From contig OAPG01000011.1 of assembly GCA_900208305.1 (NCBI GenBank), forward strand, positions 558,001-622,000: DNA of 64,000 bases, given 5' to 3'. The notes beneath the pieces are model-generated. The model ran no database searches and was not told the DNA's origin. It saw nothing but the letters and a program-made list of their open reading frames with translations. The stretch is from Melanopsichium pennsylvanicum (lineage: Eukaryota; Basidiomycota; Ustilaginomycetes; Ustilaginales). Positions 44,099 to 53,820 of this stretch are shown one piece after another; within the stretch, counting starts at the first letter, position 1; every line of letters begins with the position of its first letter. The translations under genes and the position numbers were made by a program.

Positions 44099-46492
44099 AT
44101 GTCCAACAGAATTCAAATAGCCATAGACCGTGGTGGTACTTTTACTGATTGCCTCGGTCGCATACCCGGTGAACCTCCTCGCGACATTGTCATCAAACTT
44201 CTCTCCCACGATCCCCAAAACTATCCCGACGCGCCCACCGAAGGGGTACGTCGAATTCTCGAGCATGCCTTTGATATCTCCATCCCCAGAGCCACCAAAA
44301 TTGATACTAGCCGCATCGATTACATTCGCCTCAGCACCACTGTAGCAACCAATGCACTCTTGGAGCGAACCGGAGAGAGGCACGCACTGGTCATCACAAA
44401 AGGCTTCAAGGATTTGATTCAGATTGGCAATCAGAGCAGACCAAAAATCTTCGATCTGGCTATCCAAAAACCCGAGGTGCTCTACCAGGGAGTTCTTGAA
44501 GTCGATGAGAGGGTCACATTGGTTGGTTACACCAGCGATCCCAATGCAAGCCACAATGCTGTGCAGTTCGACCTCGAATCCCACAAGGGCGATTACGCTA
44601 CAAACATAGCAAAGCAGTATAGCGGAACAGACCACCCACCCAGTGCCTACAACGAACAAGCACATCCCATAGGTCCGCCTGAGATCGTTCGAGGAATATC
44701 AGGAGAAGCTGTCGCCATTCTCAAGAAACCAAATCAAGAGCTCTTGAAAAAACAGCTTTCTGCGCTCTACCACGAACACGGATACCGATCATTGGCTATC
44801 GTCCTCATGCACTCCTACACATATCCAGCACATGAAAACCTCATAGCTTCCATCGCAAAGGACGTCGGCTTCCCAACTGTCAGCTGTTCCTCCTCTCTGA
44901 TGCCCATGATCAAGATCGTCCCTCGTGCCACCTCGTCCACTGCAGATGCCTACTTGACCCCCGTACTCCAGACTTACATCGACGGCTTCTTCTCTGGCTT
45001 TCAAGACAGCCTTCGCGACGGAAGCGCGGGCACAAAGGTGGAATTCATGATGTCAGATGGAGGTCTCACCTCGGTTGACCATTTCTCTGGTCTCAAATCC
45101 ATCATCTCGGGTCCTGCAGGCGGTGTAGTCGGTATGGCCCTAACCTCCTATGACAAGCAGGATAAGCGACCCATCATTGGGTTCGATATGGGTGGTACCA
45201 GTACTGATGTCAGTCGGTATGCTGGAAGCTATGAACACGTGTTCGAAACCACTCTTGATGGGATTACCATCCAATCCCCCCAACTTGACGTGAACACGGT
45301 GGCCAGTGGTGGTAGTTCAAGGCTGTTTTTCAGAAATGGACTGTTTGCAGTCGGACCCGAAAGCGCTTCCGCTCATCCTGGACCCAGATGCTACCGTAAA
45401 GGAGGTCCATTAGCTATAACTGATGCTAACCTCGTCACGGGTCGTCTTGCTATCGAGATGTTCCCACGCATCTTTGGTCCCAATGAAAATCAAGGTCTCG
45501 ATTCGCACGCATCCCAACAGGCGTTTGACGAGTTGACCAAGCAGATCAACAAAGACTCGACCGGTGATAAACAGCTCAGTGTGGATGAGGTCGCACAAGG
45601 ATTCATCAAGGTGGCCAACGAAATCATGTGTAGACCTATTCGCGCGTTGACAGAGGCAAGGGGGTACAGTGCCAGCAAGCATATCTTGGCATGTTTCGGT
45701 GGAGCAGGTGGTCAACATGCTTGTTCCCTAGCGAGGAGTTTGGGGATTAGGACGGTGATTATTCACAAGTACTCGTCTATTTTGAGTGCTTACGGTATGG
45801 CGTTGGCAGATCGCGTGTTTGAACATCAGGAACCAGCGTCTTACACATGGGACGGTCCTGATGGAGATGCGAGGAAAGCGGTTGAGAAGAGAGTGGAAAG
45901 TTTGAAGCAAAAAGTGAGTGCAGAACTCGAAGCTCAAGGATTTAAAGGCGATCGGGTCAAGTTGGAAGTGTTGTTGAATTTGAGGTACCAAGGTACGGAT
46001 ACAGCACTGATGACCAGTCAGCCAAGGAACGAGGTTGGAAGTGATGATGATGATGATGGTGGTGTTGGTGGTTACAACTGGGATTTTGAAAAGGTGTTTG
46101 TTGAAAATTACAAGCAAGAATTTGGGTTTGTGCTTCAAGAAAAGAACATTATTGTGGATGATATTAGGGTAAGAGGCGTTGGAAAATCCTTTGACTCACT
46201 CGGAAAAACTGTACTACAGGAGTATCGAGACTTGTTTCAAGATCAACCCCAACACAACCATAAGTCAAATACTGATGTGAGCAAGGTGGAAAAGTTGGCC
46301 ACAAGAGATGTTTACTTTGACGCTCAAGGAAGGTTACAGACTCCAATCATTCATCTGAACAATTTGAAGCCCGGTAGCAACGTTGAAGGTCCAATCATCT
46401 TGGTTGATGAAACTCAGACCATTCTGATCGAACCAAATTGTACTGCTGCGCTCACCAGTCAAGCAGTGGTGATCGACATTCTTTATGAATGA
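44099..46492 (+). CDS. 5-oxoprolinase/hydantoinase A (HyuA)-like protein lacking the HyuB half
   Basis: Closest in family terms to the N-terminal half of eukaryotic ATP-dependent 5-oxoprolinase (yeast Oxp1, glutathione cycle, cytosol). The 797-residue product starts MSNRIQIAIDRGGTFTDC, the ATP-binding glycine-rich entry of the hydantoinase_A N domain, and continues with STTVATNALLERTGERHA, SDGGLTSVDHFSGLKSIISG split by family landmarks, GFDMGGTSTDVSRY, and EIMCRPIRALTEARGY. It ends at VDETQTILIEPN...VVIDILYE, right where the HyuB half begins in Oxp1. Full-length eukaryotic enzymes are about 1,280 residues, so some 500 residues are absent; nothing resembling HyuB is present in the 390 nt before the next gene. 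The coding frame is clean, with no frameshift. It may be a stand-alone HyuA partner of a HyuB encoded elsewhere, or a truncated paralogue. The frame extends upstream of this ATG, but family alignment favours MSNRIQ. Confidence 0.86.
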   Translation: MSNRIQIAIDRGGTFTDCLGRIPGEPPRDIVIKLLSHDPQNYPDAPTEGVRRILEHAFDISIPRATKIDTSRIDYIRLSTTVATNALLERTGERHALVITKGFKDLIQIGNQSRPKIFDLAIQKPEVLYQGVLEVDERVTLVGYTSDPNASHNAVQFDLESHKGDYATNIAKQYSGTDHPPSAYNEQAHPIGPPEIVRGISGEAVAILKKPNQELLKKQLSALYHEHGYRSLAIVLMHSYTYPAHENLIASIAKDVGFPTVSCSSSLMPMIKIVPRATSSTADAYLTPVLQTYIDGFFSGFQDSLRDGSAGTKVEFMMSDGGLTSVDHFSGLKSIISGPAGGVVGMALTSYDKQDKRPIIGFDMGGTSTDVSRYAGSYEHVFETTLDGITIQSPQLDVNTVASGGSSRLFFRNGLFAVGPESASAHPGPRCYRKGGPLAITDANLVTGRLAIEMFPRIFGPNENQGLDSHASQQAFDELTKQINKDSTGDKQLSVDEVAQGFIKVANEIMCRPIRALTEARGYSASKHILACFGGAGGQHACSLARSLGIRTVIIHKYSSILSAYGMALADRVFEHQEPASYTWDGPDGDARKAVEKRVESLKQKVSAELEAQGFKGDRVKLEVLLNLRYQGTDTALMTSQPRNEVGSDDDDDGGVGGYNWDFEKVFVENYKQEFGFVLQEKNIIVDDIRVRGVGKSFDSLGKTVLQEYRDLFQDQPQHNHKSNTDVSKVEKLATRDVYFDAQGRLQTPIIHLNNLKPGSNVEGPIILVDETQTILIEPNCTAALTSQAVVIDILYE

Positions 46493-46885
46493 TGGATATT
46501 CTTCTAGCCCAAATTTTCATCCGCTCGCCAATCAATCCCAAATGCTGACGTTCACTTTTTTTGCAAGCATCACCTTCGAGCAGCACTTGTACAGTTGTTA
46601 CAGGCTTGCATCAGAAATGCTTAGAGTTGGAATGCAATGGAGAAACGATGGTTGAAAATTGCGGATACGTGAGCTTTGTGCAATCAAGATGGAAAAAAAA
46701 ATAAAAAAAATGCTATTTGTTTGGGATGTCGATCTTGTCCAACACCCTTAACTCGAACAGCCGTGTCCGATTCTCATGTGGAAAAAAAAACCTCCTCCCC
46801 AATTCATGGATCATCATCGCGAAAGAAGCTGACAGCAAAAGGTAACGTCTCGTACTATCGTCTTTCCTTTTCGCTTTCGCTTCCC
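46493..46885. other. Convergent 3' flanks of HyuA-like and kinase genes
   Basis: About 390 nt, AT-rich with short A and T runs. I looked for the missing HyuB half here and see none. Confidence 0.55.
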
Positions 46886-49800
46886 TTAATCCTCCAATCG
46901 AGCTTTAAGTCGAGCAAGTCGAGCTTCTAGACCCAACAATGACCCCTGCAGAGCACTGTGACGTTGATTGAGACCCGTCATCAAGCTCACATCAGCCTTA
47001 GCCGGCGACGAGGCGGAGAAGGAGGAGGAGGAGTCGACGTTTGGGGTATTGTCCAAAGTCGCTACCAATCCCGACTTTTTCAAACCGGCGGAGGATGAGG
47101 CGGAAGGATTGCCGCCGCGGACGACAAAAGATCGGGGAAAAGTATCTCCCGTCTTGCGACCCAGCCTCGAAGCAGTTGTTGTTTGCCTGGAAGTTTGTTG
47201 GTCTTCTGTGGATGCGCTGCTGCTTTTCCTGGCTCTTGACAAACCAAGCCTTTCTGTTTTTGATTTTGCTTCGCCAGTGGCAAGCTCTTCGTTCGGTTCT
47301 TCGCACAAGGTGGAAGAGGCGATGCGGCTTCTAAAGCGACCAAAGCCGCGATTTGTTTTAGCAGCTGAACCGTCCTGACTAGCTGGTCGCTCAATCGTGA
47401 CTCGCTCCCTCTCTTTGAAGGAGAGCACGCTCGAGAAGCGTCGAATGGTTCGACCTGGAAGACTGCCGCCTGGAGCCATGCCGGAGATGCAGCTCGCCAC
47501 ATGACCGAGGATGAAGTCGTCCTCGCCGTCACCACTTGCTGGTGGGGATGAGGACATAGCGATTCCAGGTCGCGAAGAGGGTGCCTCTGCATCAGCTTTG
47601 GCACGTTCGCTGAGCGAAAGCATGCTCGTTGCTCGACCCATACCTTTTGCTCTGCGGTACTGCGAAAGCATCTCGCCGCTATCCTTTCGTCTGATCGTTT
47701 TCGCTGAACGGCCGGAATCGCGTGATGGTCCGAGCGAGTCACTGTGTCCGTCCAAGCTGCCAGGTGCCTCCCTGGCATCACGGTGGGGTGGCATGGCTCC
47801 AAGAACGGGAACACATGCCATCGGCGCAAATGTTATCGAAGCCTTGCCCAGGCTCGTTGACAGCGCCTCGTTGCTCACATCCGCTAATACTTTGTCGGAT
47901 CGCTGTATGGACATGGCTCTGACGCGAGCCGGAGCCGAGATATACTCGGAGGCGTGCTCATACGAGACATCACGCGAAGAGCTGCAGGAGCGAGCAGAGT
48001 GGTCGCTCAACAAGATCGGCGGAGAGCTTCGGGCGCCTGCTGCTTCTAGCACCGCTGCGACTGAGGGTGCAGATGCAAAAGCTTCGGTCAAAGGTGGGCT
48101 TTGAGCTCGTTTTGGCTTGGTGGGTGTACCTCGCTCTTGGGCACGAATGAGCAACTGTCGAGCGCTCTTCTTGTGCCTCAAATTGCGTCGTCCGGCAGTC
48201 GAGTCGTCCGAGCAGTCAGAATCGTACATGTCGATTTCGAGCGCGTACTGGCCCTGTGGGAATACACCAGGACGAGGCGACTCGTTGAGAAAGGCCAAGG
48301 GTCCTGCATCTTGAGGCGAGTCTGGCGGCATGGTGTTGACTGTGGCGCGGGGAGCGATGAGATTGGCCCTCGATCGGCGTTGTCGAAGCACAGCAGATGG
48401 ATGTTTTGTTGACTCTGGATTTTCTTCTTGCGCCGCATCAGCTGCTTTCGCTCGGTCTATGAACTGACGAGGGGCGCCGAGTGGCTGTAATACTTTGCGT
48501 GAAGATGCAAGCCGTGACGCTAAGCCATCAACGGGACCTTGCACAGGTGCTCGCCGTGATGGCTGGGTGGAGTTCGGCTTCAAAGCCGACAGCTCGGGAT
48601 CGGTGGAAGAGCGCGGCAAGCCTGTTTTACGCGCACTCGAGGCGGTGATCGGTGTCGGAGGCACAGGAGCGACCGGCTGCTTCTTTCGCACACTCTTCTG
48701 CACCGCCGCCATCATCTCGTCCCAAGCCTCGCGCTCCGACATTTCACGCACAGCATTACTGCCTCCTGATTGTCGGCTGTCGGATCCTACGCTGCCACCT
48801 CCAGGTGTCGACGATCGAGCTCGGTCTAGATTCCGATGCTGCAACACCGTCTTCTTTCCACCTGTGAACTTGGACGTGCGAGCGACCGAGGCCATTGGGA
48901 AAGGATAGGGCGAGGCTGGGACCGTGGGCGTGTAATTTGCCAGCGCATCTTCCGGGATCGGAGCCTCTTGTCCCTGTAGTTGACGGAAGCGTTCGTGCAT
49001 AGCCATATAGGAAGGCTTTCGGGCGGGAGTGACAAAGTTTTGGTGCTGGGAGAATGGCACAACAGAGGGTCTGACGAAATGCGGCTGCAGAGCTGTTTCG
49101 GCTCCTTCCAGATCTGCATCGGCTGCCAAAATGCCGACCGGGCTTGGAGCGAACGAAGGAGGGGTCGGAAGTAGGCTGAGCGTCTGGGAGCCTCCGCGAT
49201 GAAACGGCGTGGAAGCAACAGGCGTGCTTGCGGGCCAGTCACCCGGCGACGTTTTCGTGTTGAGTGCGATATCGTCCAAGCTTGCGGCGGTCGACATTTG
49301 TCCCGGCGAACAGCCTCCCGGCTGGTCTGCTGCAGATGTAAACGCGTCGCGATGCGGAAGATAGCTGAATCCAACGAAGGTAGCATCGCAGTCTGACCAT
49401 CGTGGTGCTGAACGAGATACGAAGGGCGAGGCTGCAGCTGTCATCTGTGAGCTGATGTCCCGTAAACTTTCTGATTGCGAGCCTGAACTGAGAACCACGG
49501 CTGGAGAGGAAGACGATCTCGGCATGCTTGGCAGCTTATCCTCGACCGGTAGATCAACTGCTTCGGCTGCTTGTGCTTGACTGATATCGTGGTTTGAGGT
49601 GGTGTCGATGCTATGATTGTGCATGGGGCTTCTTTCGTCTTCGCACCAGCTCCGTTGTTGATGAATTGACTCTGACTCGAGCTCGCGCGAATCGGCAAAG
49701 GCGGGAAAGTCGTCCGGATCGCCGGTGTATAATGCGGAGAACGAAGGAAGGCTCGACATCACTGACAACGAGTTGTCTTGGAAGCGTGTGGCAATGCAGT

Positions 49801-51301
49801 GGGTGGGACCGCCTTGCTGGGCGCTGACGTGGTCGGATGTTGAATCGCTTACGTTGGCATTGGGTGTGAAGGGAGGCTTCAACGGCCACTGTTTCGACCA
49901 GTCGATCTTCTCCGTGCGGTAGAAGCCATGCTTTTGAATCTCTTCGGAAGACTGCCGGCCTAGACGGTGTTCCGGCTTGGTCAGCAAGCACTGGATGAGA
50001 TTTTTGAGTTGACCGGAACAAATCACTGAGGAGTCAAAATGAAGCGATGATCTGTGATTCTTGATCTTTTCGTAGGTGTCCTCCATCCTGCTTGCGAAGA
50101 AGGGCAATACACCGAAGCGCATCTCGTACAGCATCACGCCAAAGCTCCACCAGTCGACTTCGGGACCGTACATGCCAGGTGATTTTTCCAATTTTGTGCT
50201 GGCATCCGTCGAAACGGGCAAGCCCATCGGACGCTTGAAGCCCAGAATGTCATCGAGATTGGACATGTCCATTTGTTGCTGTTGCTCAAGGACGCGCTTT
50301 TCTTCCGCCTCGAGCACTTCGGGTGAAAGATAGTCGCATGTTCCTGTTGGCTGCGAGCAGTAAAAGGCCCACACCTTGCGCTGTGTTGATGAGGAGGGAA
50401 GCCCAGATGTATTTGTTGCGTTGGAATTGAATTCGTCGCCAAAGTTGCTGAAGGGAGCAGCGCTTGAGAAGTCGCATAATTTGAGATGCCCGCCCTGATC
50501 GAGTAGAAAGTTGCCTGGCTTGATATCTCTGTGAGCAAAGCCCTGGTCGTGAACCCATGCGACGGCCTGGATCATGTCGATGCTATATCTCAAGATCCAG
50601 TCTTCGGTGAGCAAACCTGTCGACGCACGCCCAGGATACTCGGCTCCACAGCTACTCGCGGCCATGAGAAGCTCGCTAAAGTCGCCACTTGGCACGTACT
50701 CCATCAGCACGTGGACTGAACTCTGAGTTTGGAAAGCTGCCAGCAGCTGTGGTGTGAGTAGCTGAAGCGCTTGGGTGTGTGACGCGGCGAAGGCGTTGTT
50801 TGGTTGGCGTTGGAGGAGTCTTGTCTCATTGATGGGGGTCTGAACGGCAGCATTGCGTCTGGCGAAACCCTTGATGAGCGATTTGAGCACGTACACCTTT
50901 CCATCGAGACGATTCTTGACCACTTCGACAAGACTCCCCGCACTCTTTTGCAGCACTTTGACGGTCTTGAAGTCTTGCACTTGCAAGCTTGCGTGCCGCA
51001 AGTAGGACAATGACGGAACCGCGGCCGCTCTGAATGAGTTTGGGTCTTTGCTGGGTACCAGGCCATCAGCTGACCATGCAATGATCAAGCTGATGTCAAG
51101 CAGCTTACCGAGCAAGGGTGATGAGATGTGGCTGACATGGTCGTTGCTGCTATCCGACTCGTCTGTGGAAAGAGCACAGAGACTTGTCACGCTGCTGTGG
51201 CTGATCTCAAAGTCGCGAAGAGCGGCTCGAACGCTCCTCGTTTGAAGCGCTTCTCGTATTGTGTCGTATCGGTGCTGCCACGACGGCGAATCTGTGGACA
51301 T
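46886..51301 (-). CDS. Divergent AGC-family protein kinase with a long disordered tail
   Basis: A 1471-residue protein whose kinase domain spans about 110-465. Recognisable elements: VYVLKSL with the probable ATP-binding Lys140; FAHRDIKPGNFLL with catalytic Asp259 and Asn264; the metal-binding motif as Asp-Phe-Ser (277-279) instead of Asp-Phe-Gly; GTCDYLSPEVL (activation-loop end, as in DMPK/ROCK relatives); VDWWSFGVMLYEM; HRLG. A C-terminal PPFTP segment is typical of AGC kinases. The glycine loop is degenerate (QKSAGSLVEVVK). An insertion of about 50 residues sits between the SPE motif and the F helix. The remaining 1,000 residues are Ser/Pro-rich, ending in a short coiled-coil (LEARLARLKARLED). 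Retained Lys, Asp and Asn suggest catalysis is possible, but the loop changes mean a weak kinase or pseudokinase cannot be excluded. The biological role is unknown. Confidence 0.84.
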   Translation of the reverse strand: MSTDSPSWQHRYDTIREALQTRSVRAALRDFEISHSSVTSLCALSTDESDSSNDHVSHISSPLLGKLLDISLIIAWSADGLVPSKDPNSFRAAAVPSLSYLRHASLQVQDFKTVKVLQKSAGSLVEVVKNRLDGKVYVLKSLIKGFARRNAAVQTPINETRLLQRQPNNAFAASHTQALQLLTPQLLAAFQTQSSVHVLMEYVPSGDFSELLMAASSCGAEYPGRASTGLLTEDWILRYSIDMIQAVAWVHDQGFAHRDIKPGNFLLDQGGHLKLCDFSSAAPFSNFGDEFNSNATNTSGLPSSSTQRKVWAFYCSQPTGTCDYLSPEVLEAEEKRVLEQQQQMDMSNLDDILGFKRPMGLPVSTDASTKLEKSPGMYGPEVDWWSFGVMLYEMRFGVLPFFASRMEDTYEKIKNHRSSLHFDSSVICSGQLKNLIQCLLTKPEHRLGRQSSEEIQKHGFYRTEKIDWSKQWPLKPPFTPNANVSDSTSDHVSAQQGGPTHCIATRFQDNSLSVMSSLPSFSALYTGDPDDFPAFADSRELESESIHQQRSWCEDERSPMHNHSIDTTSNHDISQAQAAEAVDLPVEDKLPSMPRSSSSPAVVLSSGSQSESLRDISSQMTAAASPFVSRSAPRWSDCDATFVGFSYLPHRDAFTSAADQPGGCSPGQMSTAASLDDIALNTKTSPGDWPASTPVASTPFHRGGSQTLSLLPTPPSFAPSPVGILAADADLEGAETALQPHFVRPSVVPFSQHQNFVTPARKPSYMAMHERFRQLQGQEAPIPEDALANYTPTVPASPYPFPMASVARTSKFTGGKKTVLQHRNLDRARSSTPGGGSVGSDSRQSGGSNAVREMSEREAWDEMMAAVQKSVRKKQPVAPVPPTPITASSARKTGLPRSSTDPELSALKPNSTQPSRRAPVQGPVDGLASRLASSRKVLQPLGAPRQFIDRAKAADAAQEENPESTKHPSAVLRQRRSRANLIAPRATVNTMPPDSPQDAGPLAFLNESPRPGVFPQGQYALEIDMYDSDCSDDSTAGRRNLRHKKSARQLLIRAQERGTPTKPKRAQSPPLTEAFASAPSVAAVLEAAGARSSPPILLSDHSARSCSSSRDVSYEHASEYISAPARVRAMSIQRSDKVLADVSNEALSTSLGKASITFAPMACVPVLGAMPPHRDAREAPGSLDGHSDSLGPSRDSGRSAKTIRRKDSGEMLSQYRRAKGMGRATSMLSLSERAKADAEAPSSRPGIAMSSSPPASGDGEDDFILGHVASCISGMAPGGSLPGRTIRRFSSVLSFKERERVTIERPASQDGSAAKTNRGFGRFRSRIASSTLCEEPNEELATGEAKSKTERLGLSRARKSSSASTEDQQTSRQTTTASRLGRKTGDTFPRSFVVRGGNPSASSSAGLKKSGLVATLDNTPNVDSSSSFSASSPAKADVSLMTGLNQRHSALQGSLLGLEARLARLKARLED

Positions 51302-52770
51302 GATGCGCGATACGTAGTAAGGTGCGCCTTTGCGTTCTATTCGGAGCGAATGTTTGGTTGAACGTAACTGTTTGTCGCAAACATTTGCCGGATAGGATAG
51401 TCGCCACAGTAGTGGTTGTTAGAAGAGACTTTGAATTCGACTTGAGCAGCGCTGATTCTTAACCGTTCCCGCCAAAATTGTTTATCGGAGATGAGAGGGT
51501 GTTGAGGAGGTAGAATGCTACAAAGACATGGCGAATCTAGCCTGAAAAGCGAGGGCCAGCAACGTCGACGACGAGCAGATGCGATGGATGAGATGCCCGG
51601 ACAGAAACGAAGCGTGGCCCCGCAAATTGGGATAGCTCCCGTCGTATGTACTCAATGCGACTGTTGAGAGAGAGCGAGGTTCGGGGCGAACAAAGTATGA
51701 TGTAGGTGCGAGCGACCCCGCAAACGGCTGTCGTGCAGACTCGATGATGAAGGTTGTGACGACTGGAGAGATTGATATAGGTGGAGAGGTAGTGATGAAG
51801 CGTTGAAACGGAATAGCTGATGCGGATATTGAAGATATGATGAGGGCAATGGCGACGGAGGCCAAATAATGAATGCTTTAGTGAATGTGGAAGGTCAAGG
51901 GTGACTTGTATCGACTGTCAGCTGTGAGCATCAAGACCGATGTGATGGATAGGATCAGCAGAATGACCTAACACTTTCCAGCATCAGTGCAGAGTGATAT
52001 TGTAGTTGCAGTTGATGACCGGGATTGAGGAGTTCGGGTGTATTGTTCACTGCTAGCTAAGTGAGCCGCTTGCAGTCATGATCGTGACTGCTTGACAGTT
52101 GCTCTCCTTTCTGTCTCGTCTTTGAGGCCTCTGTTTTGTGAGAGGCATTCTTTGGTGTTGTTGTGTTGCTCCACCGGTGTCTCTGAGCCGACTACAGTAT
52201 TTTTAATGATAATAATAATGATGATAATAATAATAATAATAATAATACAGGCGCCTGTAAACATTGGCGCCAAATGCAAACCAAAAAGTTGAAAGCTCTT
52301 CCAAGTTGAATTTGATTCCTTTAGGATTTTGATTATTATTTATTATTGTTTTCATTAGCCAAAGACCGAGGGACGCGTCCTGCTGTCTCTGTTGCTTTCG
52401 TTTGTTTCGAGACGAATCAGCTGCGTCATGTGTGTTGTTCTCCTCCAAGTCAAACCAGAATCGCCAATTCAGGGTCCTCATTTTAATTGGTGTTGTAATT
52501 GCCTTAACTGTATGAGTACTTGATCCTTTTCAATTCAAGAGCTTCAAGGCAACATCAAAGACCACTTTCACCTATATCATGCTCAGACCTGACTGTATTT
52601 TGTATATTTGAATGTTTGTAATACAGTGATTAAAGTCTTAAGGAGGAAGCATTTATTGTAAATCTGACTTGAATGCAAGTGACAGTGCAGTTGGTTCTTG
52701 CTAGAGAAGCACCAGCATTTTATGATTTTGGTTTGTTTTTCATCCTTGTCTTGGATCCTCTTGTGGCTTG
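51302..52770. other. Kinase promoter region and left flank of the retrotransposon island
   Basis: About 1.5 kb between the kinase start and the outer LTR. It contains an AAT/GAT trinucleotide run at 52206-52247. From about 52,480 the sequence becomes AT-rich up to the LTR start. No gene seen. Confidence 0.45.
52206..52247. repeat. (AAT/GAT)n microsatellite
   Basis: ATA/ATG-type trinucleotide repeat of about 42 nt in non-coding DNA. Confidence 0.9.
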
Positions 52771-53780
52771 TGTCACGGGAGTGGGTCCCAAGGAAGAGGT
52801 CTGCGCAGACCAGAGATGTTGAATCGGCTGAGATCCGGTGGGAGAGCATGTCTCGACGGATCTCAGGGAGATCTGGTGGATATTGGTGGGCTCATGGGAT
52901 TTAAGGTTAGCGCAGGACCGAGAAGTTGAATCGGACGAAATCCGGTGAGAGAGCAGGTCTCCACGGATCTCACGGAAATTCGGCAAGTGGCAGTGACTCG
53001 CCGGATATCGAAGGTATCGACGGCAAGGGGAGCATCTGCGACGGCGGTGACCAACACCACGCCGGAACGACACGTGGGCCAATCGACGCCCAGGGGGCAA
53101 TGGAGAGGGAGCACGCGGGCGTGCTCGGAAGCACCCTGCCGAAGGACTAGGGGGCAGTCTTATTGTGCGGGGGCCCAAGCTCGACGCACGCAGGTCGTAC
53201 AGTACCGATGGACCTCGCACACGATACATATATATAAATACTCTGTTCCCCGCTATTGGATGAGCGGAAGCTCATCCACTCTATCTTATATCTCAGTCAC
53301 ACATAGTTATCAGTACGTCGTACTTATCATACTCTTCACACGTTGCACATCGCAATACCATTCATTGCGATCCATATAGTCTGTGTCCCCGTCGGTGAAC
53401 GGAGAACAACATATAGACGTCGTCGACACCCCAATCGACGCTGTAGCACTTCAACTACAGGCGGAACCTCAACCGCGGGCCTGGCACCACAACCAGTCCC
53501 TCATATCCCCACCAGCAACGACGGCTGAGATCTAACCAGCCCCCAGCAGTATCCCGTCGACGTCGTGACACTCGCGTCGACCGAGTACCCCGTCCGAGCT
53601 TGCCGCGTTACCTCTGTACGGAGTGTCACCAGCGGTCAGCCGATATCCGTCAAGAGATCGCCACTCGCGGGATTCTCTTCGATATCCGTTGAGGCCACGC
53701 TTAACCGCCGGAACTCACTGAAATCCGGCGAGTCGCGTTTTCTCACGGGAATTCGGATCTCTGGCATGCGACCGCTGACA
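52771..53780 (+). repeat. 5' LTR of the outer element
   Basis: Begins TGTCACGGGAG, matching in pattern the inner LTR start TGTTACCGGAGG, and ends GCTGACA, matching the inner LTR end CCTGACA. The length is 1010 nt. The right end is secure because the following bases TTAGAGTGGATCG are shared with the inner element; the left end is inferred from the resemblance alone. It contains hairpins at 52830-52864 and 52940-52968, one GGGCCCAAGCTC motif as in the inner LTR array, and a TATA box at 53231. Confidence 0.78.
53231..53283 (+). promoter_or_regulatory. LTR core promoter, cap-proximal hairpin and putative self-primer (outer element)
   Basis: TATATAAA at 53231-53238 is followed 27 nt from its first base by a perfect 8-bp hairpin (53258-53265 with 53270-53277) closed by a GGAA tetraloop of the GNRA type. 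The sequence ATCCACTCTA at 53274-53283 is the exact complement of TAGAGTGGAT at 53782-53791, just after the LTR. Spacing and pairing are shared with the inner element. Confidence 0.7.
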
Positions 53781-53795
53781 TTAGAGTGGATCGTA
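53781..53795 (+). promoter_or_regulatory. Putative primer-binding site of the outer element
   Basis: TTAGAGTGGATCG directly follows the LTR end. Ten bases (53782-53791) pair with the LTR sequence at 53274-53283. No good match to the 3' end of a common priming tRNA was recognised, favouring self-priming. Confidence 0.65.
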
Positions 53796-53820
53796 CAAGC
53801 GACGCCCCAAGTTCACCAAG

